From Procambarus clarkii (lineage: Eukaryota; Arthropoda; Malacostraca; Decapoda; Cambaridae), in contig NC_091227.1 of the NCBI RefSeq assembly GCF_040958095.1, positions 16,233,238 to 16,297,237 of the forward strand: a DNA stretch of 64,000 nucleotides. The letters are read 5' to 3'. The notes under the pieces were generated by a model. It did not search any database. It was given only the letters and a program-made list of their open reading frames with translations, and was not told where the DNA came from. Below, in pieces: positions 34,135 to 45,785 of the stretch (positions are counted from its first letter, which is position 1; each line of letters opens with the position of its first letter). A program made the translations under genes and the position numbers.

Positions 34135-34583
34135 GAATCGTGGGACCAGGCGCGGGCGAACAGCGCAAGCCGCCCCCCCATCGCCCCGTCAAAGGGGCAA
34201 ACCGCGAAAGGGCCGGCGACCCTTACGAGACCCAGAACCCCGCACAGCGCGAACACCGCGCCGACCAGACGAGGGAGGGTCCGCAGGAGGAGCCAACCCC
34301 AAACCTGACACCAGAGGCCTACCACGACGAGAGGAACCCCGAGCCCTGGCACGACCTTTCCGGGAAGACCCACCCCGGGACCCCCGGAAAACCAACAAGT
34401 CCGACATCGGACGACAAGCCGCCGACGCAGCCTGAATAAACTGCGCCACGGCCGACTCCCCAAACAGGAGAGGACAAAAAGGTGAAGAACGCCTAAGAGC
34501 CAGAGCCCAAGCAGATTCCACGGAGGAACCCAGCACCGCCTGCCGACACGCGAGACGGGAAGCATAGAACAGGGAAACCGCAT
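32346..34583 (-). CDS. DIRS reverse transcriptase / RNase H frame
   Basis: 745 codons. Reverse transcriptase landmarks: FPVPKRD (about 210), SLDLRDAYWHVPI (258-270), LPFGLNLAP (292-300) and the catalytic AYLDDWL (323-329). RNase H landmarks: DVYTDASSLGWGF (485-497), REFAAVW and LHSDCSPVVHCLNRGG downstream. These are typical of DIRS-type elements rather than LINEs. The frame overlaps both neighbours. Confidence 0.9.
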   Translation of the reverse strand: MRFPCSMLPVSRVGRRCWVPPWNLLGLWLLGVLHLFVLSCLGSRPWRSLFRLRRRLVVRCRTCWFSGGPGVGLPGKVVPGLGVPLVVVGLWCQVWGWLLLRTLPRLVGAVFALCGVLGLVRVAGPFAVCPFDGAMGGRLALFARAWSHDSWAFRVVSRGLRWRWVAPPPFGGSGLAGQASSPALCRVVLEWVRLGVVETTSSLRWVSRLFPVPKRDCADLRFILDLSRLNPWVHCPSFRMTTLSQVRLLLEPGAWMVSLDLRDAYWHVPIHPRFRDWLGFVVGCLSYRFRCLPFGLNLAPRVFTRLTRVVVARLRLLGVRVLAYLDDWLVWAPSQSACLLARDLVLSQLAGFGFLVNWRKSHLVPSQVRTWLGLVWDSRTASLSLPPESLLRLRSRLRLFLEGPRVTRRLLEGLCGSLNFALVVYPPGRVWLRRLFWFLRGSPFRLSRDRRVRPPEDLRRLLRHRLPLRVFRGSVPWRLPEPSLDVYTDASSLGWGFVPSAHQAGQGRWDPSFRRAHSTVREFAAVWFALGRIRVARGSTIRLHSDCSPVVHCLNRGGSMRSLSLWGWSLRVTRLLSSRGLALLAVHVRGVSNVLADALSRFVPLSTEWTVDDESFRWLCQTFGRPEVDLFASAWSRRLPVYAAPFPDCEAVGVDAFRLDWSRWGFLYLFPPVRLLLQVLTRLETYQGRVVLLAPWWPAQPWFQALVARCPNPRVFPRLRLFQQIGPVRHVAGSIFSSSLRVWFF

Positions 34584-35115
34584 CCCGCAAAATCGGCGTG
34601 AACAGCTTCAACAAGGCAGCCGACGAACGCGCAGCCGAGGACAAGGTGCCGGACCCCGGGACGGACCCAAGCGTCCCCACATCCTCCACGAGCCAATCCG
34701 AAGACAGCTCCAGGAGGGAAAAGAACCGCAAGGCCGAACACAAAAGGCCCCGAGCGCGCAAGTCCTCCGCCACGAGCGCCGCCGAAAGGGAGGGAACCTG
34801 CACATGGAGCTGAATAACGCCCACATCGCGGGGAAGGGCAGGGGCAAACAAGCACTCATTCAGGTACTCAAGTTCACCCCCCAGGAAAACCTGAAGCACC
34901 GTGGAAGCTTCCCGCCACTCCAGCGTGCGGGAACGACAGAAGGAATGCCAGGAATCCAGACCAAACAAGGGGCAGTCTGCTAGCCAGGATGACTCCGGAA
35001 CCTCGTAACGGAGCCAGAAAGGGAACGAAGTCCCAAACCTGAACGTGGACGGATCCATTTCCGAGGCATAATCCGGGTCACGCAGGAGGTAAGCTGCAAA
35101 GGCCGCTCGCACCAC
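34189..35115 (-). CDS. DIRS gag-like frame
   Basis: 308 codons, first in transcription order. The N-terminal two thirds is hydrophobic/helical and the C-terminal third is Arg/Gly/Ser-rich (SRGGSSRKGRARARG), as expected for a nucleic-acid-binding tail. Related protein traces in the decayed element at 49.6-50.8 kb support it as a conserved part of this family. Function is inferred from position and composition. Confidence 0.65.
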   Translation of the reverse strand: MVRAAFAAYLLRDPDYASEMDPSTFRFGTSFPFWLRYEVPESSWLADCPLFGLDSWHSFCRSRTLEWREASTVLQVFLGGELEYLNECLFAPALPRDVGVIQLHVQVPSLSAALVAEDLRARGLLCSALRFFSLLELSSDWLVEDVGTLGSVPGSGTLSSAARSSAALLKLFTPILRDAVSLFYASRLACRQAVLGSSVESAWALALRRSSPFCPLLFGESAVAQFIQAASAACRPMSDLLVFRGSRGGSSRKGRARARGSSRRGRPLVSGLGLAPPADPPSSGRRGVRAVRGSGSRKGRRPFRGLPL

Positions 35116-36030
35116 ACCAGGTTGGATGCGATAAGCCGAAAACCTCCGGAAGGACGGAACCGACGTACCCAGGGGAACACGGAACCATACCCGGGGAGGG
35201 GCCTACACCAAATCCAACTCGTACGCAGAGGGGGGGAAAGAAAACCCCACTCCTTGTAACAATAAGCCCCGCTCAGTGGGAAGAAAAACCCCGGCGGGGT
35301 CCAGCGGGGCCCAAGGCCCCCAAGTCAGCCCCTCCCCAGCCTCGAGGTCCGTCACCACAGGACCCGAGGCCGAGTCCTCTCCCCAAGCCCCGACCCCACA
35401 AGACAAGGACGGAGCAGCCGGAAAAGCTGGAGGAAGAGGGGCCCACTGGTCAGACCCTGAAGCTTCGGCCGGGAGACAAGACTCGAATGCCTCTGAACTT
35501 CTAAAGCTGAACCCCAGGGACGTGTACACTCACGGGGACCTAGCAGGGGGCGCCACCGAGGAGAACAGTGGAAGGGCAAAAACAAACTGAATAAAATGAC
35601 AGAACCCCCCACCAGGCAAAAACAAAAAGAAAAACAAAACCCCGCAAGAGGACAGCGAACCCCAAGGAACAGAGCCGGCCGCGATGTCGGGAAGTACAAG
35701 CTGAGCAGCACCCTGCGCCCCTACCAGTGCAAACTGCCTCTTACCTGCCGGTAACAAGGGAGAACAGAACACCCAAGAGCCCAACAGGAGGCCGAAAAAC
35801 CGAAAGGTAAAACGGACCAGCAGAGGCAGACCCCGAGGAGCCTGTGGAAGGTGGCCCCAAGCCCCAAGGGCAGTACTTACAGGGCACCTAGGGAAGGCAG
35901 CCCTAGGCGCATGCAGCCCGAGTACTGAAGATAACTCCTGGCTCTCGCACCCACAAAACTAACACCACACTCAAAGCACAGTGCAGTAGCGACACCGGAG
36001 CCAGAGCACACGACCATAGCCTATAGCATC

Positions 36031-36461
36031 AGCCTCAAGAACTGAGGTGTGGGTAGCCGGCGCGGGGGGTCTGGGGCTCCCCCTTCCCCCTCCCGGGGAG
36101 GGGGGAGCTGCGCAGACAGCGGCGCGGCAGTGTGTGACGTCACGCTAATTTGCTTGTTTTCGGTTGGGGAGTTCTATCCACTAGTTCGGTATTAGGTAGC
36201 AATTTTAACCAGAATAGGGGTTTGTTTTGGGGCGCTTACCTTTCTGGGTGCCTGTTCCGGTCGATGGCAGACATAGAATGCTTCCAACTACACGGGGGCT
36301 TCTATAGGCCATTGCTCCCCTTGCCTCTCTGAGGGGGCCCGGTTCTGGCCGTGGTCCCCGGTAGGCCTAAGAACTCCATACACATGACTGATGCCAAAGT
36401 CTGACATTAGCATATCAGCCTGGGATAGCTCCGGGGAGCCGACGGGGCTCCCCCCAGAAAA
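36031..36461. repeat. DIRS right inverted terminal repeat
   Basis: Partner of 30731-31158; the 60-codon open stretch at 36150-36332 is identical in translation to the one in the left repeat. The outer end reads CCCCCCAGAAAA before host DNA. Confidence 0.9.
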
Positions 36462-36604
36462 TTAGCTTTTGAGGGGGATTATAATGAAGTATTAGATAAA
36501 TTTCTGCAAAAACAAGAATATGCTCTTGGTCTAAGTGCTTGGTAAACAGGTTTAAATATCCTCTGGTGAATTATAACTGTATTCAAGCATCACACACCGC
36601 TTAC

Positions 36605-36610
36605 TTTATT
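36605..36610 (-). terminator. POLR2M: candidate poly(A) signal of POLR2M
   Basis: AATAAA on the minus strand about 280 bp after the stop codon. It lies between the stop and the DIRS boundary at 36461, so the DIRS insertion need not disturb 3' end formation. Use is inferred. Confidence 0.4.
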
Positions 36611-36889
36611 TCTGTAGAACAATATACAAATTAAAAATTCTTAAAGCAAAGGGCCAACTAAACATAGTAATGATAAAGTGCATAAAAAATTAAAAGTTCA
36701 TGAGAACCGTTATATACAGCAAGAACATTTTTAACTAGTGATACTCCTCAAATAAAACATATAACAATGAAAACAACAAAATAAACTGGTGGCCATAAAT
36801 AAAACCTGCATATTGGGGGGGGGGGGGGAGGTGGGAGATGGCAAAAAAAAAAAAAAACCAATCATCCAATATCTAATCATTACAAAGCA

Positions 36890-39800
36890 TCACTTCGACA
36901 AATTTTCATAATAAGTTTCCAAGTCAGCTGTATAATACAGTTCATCTTCCTCATCATCCTCAAAGTCGAGGATATGTTTAGAGAGGTTGGTGTCACGATA
37001 TTTTCCCAGAGACACTGAAGGAGGTAGGCCGATGTTCTCAGTTTTAAATGTCTTCAGCTGTTCTCTCGTGTCTTGCAGCAATCTTTCCTAAAAAATAATA
37101 AACTTGTATTATTATTCATAAGCCTATAACTAGACATTGTATTAATTCAATCGTTCAAGGTGTCCCGAGGTTGTAATATCTTGGAAAACAAACAGGGTGA
37201 TGGAGTAATGATGTACAGTAATGGGAACAATCAGGGCACCCAACTAACAAACAGGGTGATGCAGTAATGATGTACAGTAATGGGAACAATCAGGGCACCC
37301 AACTAACAGGGTGATGCAGTAATGATGTACAGTAATGGGAACAATCAGGGCACCCAACTAACAAACAGGGTGATGCAGTAATGATGTACAGTAATGGGAA
37401 CAATCAGGGCACCCAACTAACAAACAGGGTGATGCAGTAATGATGTACAGTAATGGGAACAATCAGGGCACCCAACTAACAAACAGGGTGATGCAGTAAT
37501 GATGTACAGTAATGGGAACAATCAGGGCACCCAACTAACAAACAGGGTGATGCAGTAATGATGTACAGTAATGGGAACAATCAGGGCACCCAGCCAACAA
37601 ACAGGATGATGCAGCAATGATGTACAGTTATGAGAACAATCAGGGCACCCAACTTCAAGTGACCTGATAATGAATTATATTACCAAGTATGTCTAACCAG
37701 CTTGCACACCCCACCCATCTGTTTGCACAACAAATGCTTTTAAACACACATTTTTAGGACTGTCGTTACTGGTATTGAAGAGCCCATATCTAACATTATT
37801 AGATACGAGCTACATCCATAAAATTAAATTTTAAACATCCTGTAAGATTTATCTACAGATTAATCCAGTATTAAACCACCTAATGTTGACCTCAATACAT
37901 AATACCTCTTAACTTACATTTTCTTTTGCAATGTAATCATGCTCAAGTTTCAATGCTTCTTTCTGTGGAATGCATATTGAAGAACTGCTTTGACGACCAG
38001 ACGCATGGTGTTCTATTCCTGGTACTGGCAGAGGATTCTTGCAGCGTCTAAAGGAAAAAGGCATGATAAATAATGTTTCAATGTCATTGCTGTAACCAAT
38101 TAATGTATACTGCACTCAAAATATATACCATGTCAATTTAAACTAATAACAAATTTGCCACAAAACATCAACTGTGCTAGTGATATTTAAGAATGGGGTT
38201 AAATCAACTGTATTTAAGAATGAGGTTAAATCAACTGTATTTAAGAATGGGGTTAAATCAACTGCATCAAACTATCAGCCAATGTACAACCACTCATGCA
38301 TAAAGCTGCAAAGAAAATCATGCTCCCAGACAGTTTTAGTGAAAATATTAGATACCAACATAGTTTACATGGTGTCACTACATGTGTATGGTATGTAGAA
38401 TTGGCAATACCATTATGATAGCTGCCATTGAAATTCACAAAATAGTCAATATTTCTGTTATTAATACATGAACTTTAATTCACAAGGCTTATTTGTTATA
38501 CTTTTTAGCCTAAAGAGTTGTAGGAACAATTTTTTCTCATAAGACAATGGTTATTAAGAATTTCATATTTAAACTGAAATTGTCTATTTATATTCATCAA
38601 ATTAATACTGTAATATGTTATTACATATTATATATATATGTTATTATATATTATATAGATTCATGTTATAACATACGTAATATGTTATTACATGAATCAT
38701 GTTTATAAAAAGATTAAGTTGTGTCCAATACAGATAAAAACCACTGACTGGAGGTATAGAATCAGTTACTGTATGCTGATCAATCTTCCAAACATAAATG
38801 TGCGAGGGATAAAGACTCGTTTGTTTTTGTTAGTATCAGCAACAAGTAAAGGAGACTTTGGTTCAAAACTAAATACCTGAAAACTAAAAATTTTGAATTC
38901 GATGTTCTATAAATTTGACATGTGTGATACTTATATATATATAAACTGCTAGAATTACTGCTTTGATGATACAACTGCATTAGAAATAAATCAATGTAAA
39001 TGCAAAGTGGCACCCGTTCTGTTACAAAAAGTGCACACAAATGTAATCTTGATAAATTAATCAAGATACAAAACGGTGCCAGAGTACAGAGATGTCGGGA
39101 GAGTATTGTAAGCATGGAGATGGTTCCCTGCACTAGGTACACAATTAAAAAAAACAAAAATTGTGCACTTTTAGAGTCGAGGCTCGGGGGCATACATTGC
39201 ACAGTTTCCACCACAGATACAGTTCAGAAACTCTATGATACTATCGAGTTGAGTGAAAATAGTGAAAGAAAACTAAAGACGAGGCTGGCTTGACAAATTA
39301 TTTTAAATTAGAAAATTAGTAAGAATCTGACAAACAAAAAAATAAAAATATTGAACACTAACATTCCAACCCGCTGGCACATTCCCAAGGGTAAACATTC
39401 CAAGCATCTTAGGGGTCTCACTTGGAGACACTTAAAGTGTTTAAACCTGTACAGTACTCACTTAACTTTATCTTGGCTAGTTTTTGGGCTATTTTTATAA
39501 ATTTGGTGTCAAAATGTTTGCAAATGAATTTGCTAAAGTACAGATGCAAGATAAAATGTGATTTGATAAAAAGAATTTGCACGAGTGCTGAATATACAAA
39601 TTTTTATGAACATTCCAACATACTCATATTTCACAACATTCCACATTTACTTGTTGTGCATTGAATTTTGTAACTAGCTCATCAAGACTGTAACTTGCTT
39701 AGCTAAATGAATTGTGAGGTTCAGTCACTGAGCCCATTGTGTGCCTCCAACACTTTCCACTACTGCCCACAGGATGGGTATGGGGCACATAATAAATCAA

Positions 39801-42800
39801 CTAAACTAACTTCTTAACATATACTGTATTTAAATAAAATGCAGAGATATGTGCATCATATCAATTGAGTTACAGTACTCCAAATTAAAAATTAACAACT
39901 TTCAAACTTCTTACAGGAAATTTGCAAAGCGCAGTGTAAATTCTCACACTCAAGAGCATTATCGTCATGAGTTTCCATTTTCTTGAGTTTAACAAATTTT
40001 TAATTTCAAGATGGATGATGCATTTTAGCATTACTGGAATCTTTAGTATTTAAAGTACAGATGACACATTTTTTGTCGTTTGGAACGTTTACTGCTGGAG
40101 TACAGACGATACTTTTCAGTATCATCATTGTTGTTACACAAACTATTAGTCAGGATTATCAAGGTCATATTGTATCACTAGCATAGGATTTATTTACGAC
40201 ATAATCAATATGCTATAACAGTACACATTAAAATCTATACATATTCCAAAAGATTATTATGATTACTTCACCTATCACTATGCACCAGATCTTACCTGAA
40301 TGGTTTGAAAGAGTCCTTCACTGGACCATTTTTTTTGTGTTTCACAGCCAACATATGATCTCGTTTAGAGCCAAAATCAACTGCTGGCTTTTGTTCTTGA
40401 ATACTGATGTTTGTCAAAGCTTTTGAAAGAACTTCAGCATGATCTTGAATTTCAAGCTGTCTCAATTCTCTGGCAATAGCATCTGCAGGATCTTCCTCTT
40501 CAGTTCTGCTTTTTGAAAAAAATATATTGCATTATGAAAATCAATCCCAAAAACAAAACAAAACAAATATTGATAATCCTTGTAGATGAATAATACAATA
40601 AAAACGGGATGTATTATGATCACAAGGCTTTACAAGTCATTAAAAATTATGCTGATTAAGCAAGTTTTTATGTATTATATACAGGTATTTCAACAAGCAA
40701 AAACAGTGCACACTAACAAAAATAAGATCTGTTGATTCTATGCAATGTATTTGACTCTATACAAAAGTTTGGAGTTTTTAACCCTGCTATGGCAGTAGCA
40801 CAGAGCTGATGTCTAGGAATAAAATATCATGCGAGTGCAGTGACATTAAAGACTTTTTACCATGTCTTTTGCAATAAGAAACGAGATAATGATATAGGTG
40901 AGTGTCAAGGGTTATCTTGAGATGATTTTGGGGCTTAGTGTCCCCACGGCCCGGTCCTCGACCAGGCCGCGCTAATGAACAGGGTTGTCGACTTGCTTAC
41001 ATGAGAGGAACTACAGTAGAAGAAACCACATACAATACCACAGATTAATGCGCCAATACAGTATAAAATCAATTCTGGCACAATTCATAACTGTTTAATG
41101 ATTTTACATCCAGGTGCTATATGCTCCATCACTAAATGAAAACAATGTAAAGTAGCTAATAAAGTACCAGACATCTCAAACATGAGGAAAAGTATGCAAC
41201 AGAAAACTAATATTGTGATCACACTAACTACTGTATAAGAATTCAATAGAGCAGAAGACTGAACAAATGAATGTGGTAGGTAAGCATGGAATGTTTATTA
41301 GAAATGCTAAGCAGATGTGTGGTGATGCATGTATTGGCAAAATAATGAAAGGGACCGCTTGCTGCAACAAGCAGCAAGACAATGTGATAAAACGAAAAGA
41401 AGTAAATTCTGTATAAATGAAGCTGAAAGGGAAAGAGAAAAGAAAAATAGGGCTTTGAGAAATAATCCCCCAATTTGGTAGTGACAAATAAGTGAGGTAA
41501 GCCACAAAACGAAGGTTCATAATTGGCAAGCCCAAGTCAAGCCCCATAAACAGTGATGAGGTCCAAAGAGAATAGTTGGTAGCTGGAACAGAAAGTCACC
41601 ACACTATACCCAGCAAGCGAAACCTGGTAGGAGAGCACCACAATGAACTCATCCCAGGAGTCCACCTAATTTGTTCATCATGACTGACTTACATTGTGTG
41701 CACAAGAATGAATGTTCTATCTAATGAGTGGAACATTGTTGAAGGCTATAATAAACAGCACCAGACAAAATAATACCAAAACCCACCAGCCTTCAACAAC
41801 CAGCATTAAGTAGGCCTGAAGATATTTTAAAATTAATTGCTATTTACTATGAAAACAGACTTTTCTTACAATGTCAATTAAGGGAATATGGTACTGTAGT
41901 ACTCACTGAATAGGTAATCATTTGTACAATATCCTAATTTATTTGATAAACCAAAAATCATGAGGCGGCAAATTTTACATACACTTACCGCTTAACATTT
42001 TGAATAGGCTTTTTTATGCAAGAAGAATGATATGCCATTAATTTCAGTGGGTCTAGTTTGTCATCCATCTCCTCTACATCATCATCACTATCGAGAATGT
42101 CTTTCTTCTTACGAGGTTCAGTTTTAGTGTTAGTCATACCTCTATTCCATTCTGAAAAATAGAGCATACAGTACAATACATGCATGAACAGTATTATCAA
42201 TATCTGATGAAAAAAACAGACATCATGCCAACTTGCAACATTAAAGTTCATTTAAATATACTACAGTTTTCTTGATATTCTACCAAAAAGATTTTATCCT
42301 ACAAATAAAAACTTTGTTTCTGTCAGCTAATTCCCCTGTCTCTGGACAAATATTTAGATATTGTAATCTTGACAGGCCAAGTGTATTGGGGAAATATTTG
42401 TTCCTGTTATTAAAATTAAGTAACATATTCATGGGCATTGAATATTTCAAGTCAAGTGCAGGGTGACTGACCAATATAATTAAGAGAAATATTTCAGGGA
42501 GATGTTGAGTACTGTACTGATGTAGTAGCCATGGAGACATTCAAGAGAAAAATTGCATAGCGTGATGACCAAGCACAAGTTTAACTTATTTCCAGGTGTA
42601 CAATGCAGATGAAACCCGACTGGTTTGGAGAAGTTTACCAGCATGACTAATATTGTTGCTAGACATCTTTCCAACTCAAAATATGTGGAATAAAAAAAAG
42701 AAAGAAAAATCTTTCAAGGCTACAGATGATCTTGCCGTCATCTACAATAAGGTTCTCTTATCTTGAGGTTATCTAGGGGACCTGTCCAAACAAATGATGG

Positions 42801-45003
42801 GGCACACATCTGTCTATCCACCTGCCTCATAGCTGTAAGCCAGAATTTCATAAAAAAATCATCTTAAATGAGCACTTTTACAATACAGGAATTGATTTAA
42901 GACCAGTATTACAGACCATTCCCTCTACAAATTTGGGTGAGGCTAGCCTAAGCATCTGGTCTCCAACTTTGGACAGACAGACATTCTCTCTTCCAGTATA
43001 GATTAATATTTATAGACCACCAAAATTATTGTTCATATTTCCCAGGCAAAATATTTATAACATTTAAAAAAATTCTAAAGTCAAAGAATAATATTCATCT
43101 AAATTTCCCCTAATTCTGAATAGGTATACATATGGTAATGTGTATACCTCTATATATAATGTGTAAGATATGTAGCTGTAACTACATATCTTTAACGTGC
43201 AGGTTAAAAAGGGTCAAAGTTAGATCACACAGTTTTGTACCAGACTATTTTGTACTGTGACTGCTACTTATCGGTCACAGTACCTGTGACAGCTTATTAG
43301 TCACAATTACTAATGTACTTAAATCACTACCAGAAAATGCCTTACCTAATAAATTTATGTCGTTAAGTCTCTCTGCCTCTTCTAAATTCTTCTCTCTTTC
43401 ACGAGCAGCTTCAAGTGCATTAGCAATTTCTTGGCGACGTTTCTGCAAACTTTGCCCTTTATCTTTCAATTTGGATATGACAACTCTGTAATAGTAAAAC
43501 ATAAAATATTAATGTATACAAGATTTTTTATATTTATGCCAAATTTTCATTCATGAGGATTGTTAAGTTCATAGAATACTGAATTTAATTTGTTTACTTT
43601 TTTCTTCTTTTTAAATAAGCAACTGGTTTAAGTACAGTAATGTATGTGGGATGGGTATAGGAATGGGCAAGAGTACAAGTTGTGGTATGAGTGAAATGAG
43701 TAAGAAAATAAAATAAGTAGTAATAAAGTGGATGAAGCACAAAAATTTAAGTGGCATATACATGTTAATAGGTTGCACAAGAACCACTTAAAGTGGAATA
43801 ATAAATGATCAGTGCAGCTACATCAGAACTGGTAAGGCTTATAGCTGTTGCTATAACAACAGTACACTTCCCAGGACCAAACTAGTTTCTCTCAACAAAT
43901 CGGAAAGCAGCATTGGCTCATGTCTCACCGGTATATACATGACTGCCTGACATATTCATCATCCTCATCACCAGATCATCTCCAGAAGCACCACCATGGA
44001 GCAGCCAGGAGTAACATTCTATAACCTACCTCGGCTCAGAGTGTTACTAAACGGTTTCAACTGCCAAACCACACCTTAAACCTGACCTGCCTTGACTCAG
44101 TCATCTCACCATCGAGACAGTTCAAGCTCTGTCGAACCATCTTGGGCATGCTATGACCGTACCCCGGTAAAATCATATACAAGTTAAGCTCTGTGTAATT
44201 AGTGGCTTTATATAATAAACAATTCATTTCCCAGCTATGAAACCACTTTTTTTTTTGTCCACTGTAATTTCTGATGTATGAATAAAATTATTATTATGCA
44301 GAAAAACCACAATTGAAAAATTAGAAAATGCATTTAGCATTTTAACCTCAATTTGCCTTCATCAGAAAATGATAGAATGGGCATGCTCTAATTTTTCAAA
44401 TGTGTTTTTTTTTCCACATACAGTACTTGGATCAGTATGTTTGTGATCATTGTTGCATTATAATACATATGATCAAGAAAAAGATCATATGTCTTGTCTT
44501 CCTATCTTTGTCGAGGCCACTAGAATGGTTGTGGCCCTCAGGTAAATTCATGTAAATATAGTTAGGTTAGGTTATGCGAAGCTGCATTACTTAGATGCAG
44601 AAAAAAAAGGCATCACTGCCCTGCCTAGGCCGATACCCTAATATAAAATCTGTTTAAGCAATGCAATATACATCTGTGTTTATCAGTACTTGTATGGTAT
44701 TAATTCATATTAAGTATACTGTATATATATATATATATATATATACATTATATTATGTATATTTCATTAGACCCAAATTAAGTCAAGCCTCGAGATATCA
44801 TAGTACAAAACTCCTTACTTATTATTCAAGGTTTGGTCTTGTCTCTTCAATATTTCTTCCAACTCGATGGCCGTCTTTTTATTCAGATCTCCTATGTATC
44901 CTTGCTTCAGCTTGGGGTCATTGATTGACATATTATCTCCCGTAGCGGGAAGTTTCCTCCAATGCCTGTTGGTATACTTGTATATGGGTGTTGAGCTGTC
45001 CAT
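36890..45003 (-). CDS. POLR2M: POLR2M (Gdown1), RNA polymerase II regulatory subunit
   Basis: Coding exons in order: 44819-45003, 43346-43485, 41989-42151, 40296-40508, 37918-38047, 36890-37087. All have GT-AG borders, phases agree and the total is 342 aa (the human protein is about 368). Motifs in order: IELEEILKRQDQTLNNK (about 46-62) matches the human VELREMLKRQERLLRNE start region. SKLKDKGQ (66-73) matches CKLPDKGK. An acidic stretch DSDDDVEEMDD follows. KNGPVKDSFKPF plus NPLPVPG corresponds to the conserved mid-region. RLLQDTREQL leads to an acidic tail with DFEDDEEDELYY. Gdown1 associates tightly with RNA polymerase II, competes with TFIIF and imposes Mediator dependence. A tandem repeat lies just upstream of the start codon and another in the last intron. 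Confidence 0.88.
37185..37660. repeat. 59-bp tandem repeat in the last POLR2M intron
   Basis: About eight units of 59 bp (AACAGGGTGATGCAGTAATG continuing to CAATCAGGGCACCCAACTAA). One unit is 4 bp shorter. Central units are nearly identical and the edge units diverge, the usual gradient in a homogenised array. Confidence 0.93.
38185..38272. repeat. 27-bp tandem triplet
   Basis: Three units of GTATTTAAGAATGGGGTTAA plus ATCAACT in a POLR2M intron. Confidence 0.85.
38580..38700. repeat. AT-rich low-complexity tract
   Basis: Repeated TATGTTATTACATATTA-type and TATATATA sequence in a POLR2M intron. Confidence 0.6.
39699..39806 (+). mobile_element. SINE family F copy
   Basis: Begins TTAGCTAAATGAATTGTG, contains CCCACAGGATGGGTATGGGG and ends AATAAATCAACTAAAC. 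A short TAACTT direct repeat borders both ends. In antisense to POLR2M, in the intron between coding exons 4 and 5. Confidence 0.65.
40909..40975. mobile_element. SINE family B fragment
   Basis: TTATCTTGAGATGATTTTGG then GGCTTAGTGTCC and CCCGGTCCTCGACCAGGCC, in a POLR2M intron. Confidence 0.6.
40976..41980. other. unassigned intron sequence of POLR2M
   Basis: Nothing recognised. The longest open frame (41224-41547, minus, 107 codons) is hydrophobic but has no splice-supported context. Confidence 0.35.
44490..44560 (+). mobile_element. LINE 3' tail fragment
   Basis: CTTTGTCGAGGCCACTAG, then GGCCCTCAGGTAAATTCA, the LINE tail signature seen at 15.2 and 49.4 kb. In the first POLR2M intron, antisense. 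Confidence 0.6.
44719..44746. repeat. (TA)n microsatellite
   Basis: Run of about 13 TA dinucleotides, 70 bp from the end of POLR2M exon 1. Confidence 0.9.
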
Positions 45004-45021
45004 AGTGCTCTCGCAGCCTCC

Positions 45022-45785
45022 ACTGATGCTTGGTGAACGTGGAGATGTCTCAGCCTCCAGTGATGCCTGGTGAATGCGGAGGAGCTTCAGCCTCCACCGA
45101 TGCCTGGAGATTGTACAGCTGCCTCAGCCTCCAGTGATGCCTGGTGAACGTAGAGCTGCCTCAGCGATGCCTGGTGAACGTGGAGCTGCCTCAGCCTCCA
45201 GTGATGCCTGGTGAACGTAGAGCTGCCTCAGCGATGCCTGGTGAACGTGGAGCTGCCTCAGCCTCCAGTGATGCCTGGTGAACGTAGAGCTGCCTCAGCG
45301 ATGCCTGGTGAACGTGGAGCTGCCTCAGCCTCCAGTGATGCCTGGTGAACGTGGAGATGCCTCAGCCTCCACTGATGCCTGGTGAACGTGGAGATGTCTC
45401 AGCCTCCAGTGATGCCTGGTGAACGTGGAGATGCCTCAGCCTCCACTGATGCCTGGTGAACGTGGAGCCGCCTCAGCTTCCACTGATGCCTGGTGAACGT
45501 GGAGATGCCTCAGCCTCCACTGATGCCTGGTGAACGTGGAGCCGCCTCAGCTTCCACTGATGCCTGGTGAACGTGGAGATGCTCAGCTTCCACTGATGCC
45601 TGGTGAACGTGGAGATGTCTCAGCCTCCAGTGATGCCTGGTGAACGTGGAGATGCTCAGCTTCCACTGATGCCTGGTGAACGTGGAGATGCCTCAGCCTC
45701 CAGTGATGCCTGGTGAACGTGGAGATTCCTCAGCCTCCAGTGATGTCTGGTGAACGTGGAGATGCCTCACCCTCCACTACCACAA
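45022..45785. repeat. 37-bp minisatellite immediately upstream of the POLR2M start codon
   Basis: About 21 units of CAGTGATGCCTGGTGAACGT plus GGAGATGCCTCAGCCTC (37 bp), with 30-bp variants lacking CCTCCAG alternating in 45120-45330. It begins about 20 bp upstream of the POLR2M ATG, so it forms its 5' UTR and/or core promoter. In the POLR2M sense orientation the array contains no ATG. Confidence 0.93.

Larger units (their letters stand above)
30702..36461 (-). mobile_element. DIRS-type tyrosine-recombinase retroelement, looks whole
   Basis: A GC-rich 5.76-kb element coded on the minus strand. Parts: inverted terminal repeats (30731-31158 and 36031-36461), an internal complementary region (31205-31300), a gag-like frame (34189-35115), a reverse transcriptase/RNase H frame (32346-34583) and a tyrosine recombinase frame that overlaps it (ending 31486). 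Overlapping frames, inverted repeats, an internal complementary region and the lack of a target-site duplication are the hallmarks of DIRS elements (established for DIRS-1 relatives). The two terminal repeats agree over an identical 60-codon stretch, so the insertion looks recent. No DNA methyltransferase domain was recognised. Treated as a mobile-element fossil. Confidence 0.92.

Noticed and set aside
31045-34439. Many plus-strand open frames of 100-222 codons
   Set aside because: They are antisense shadows of the GC-rich DIRS coding frames; their Arg/Pro/Gly-rich content mirrors the opposite strand.
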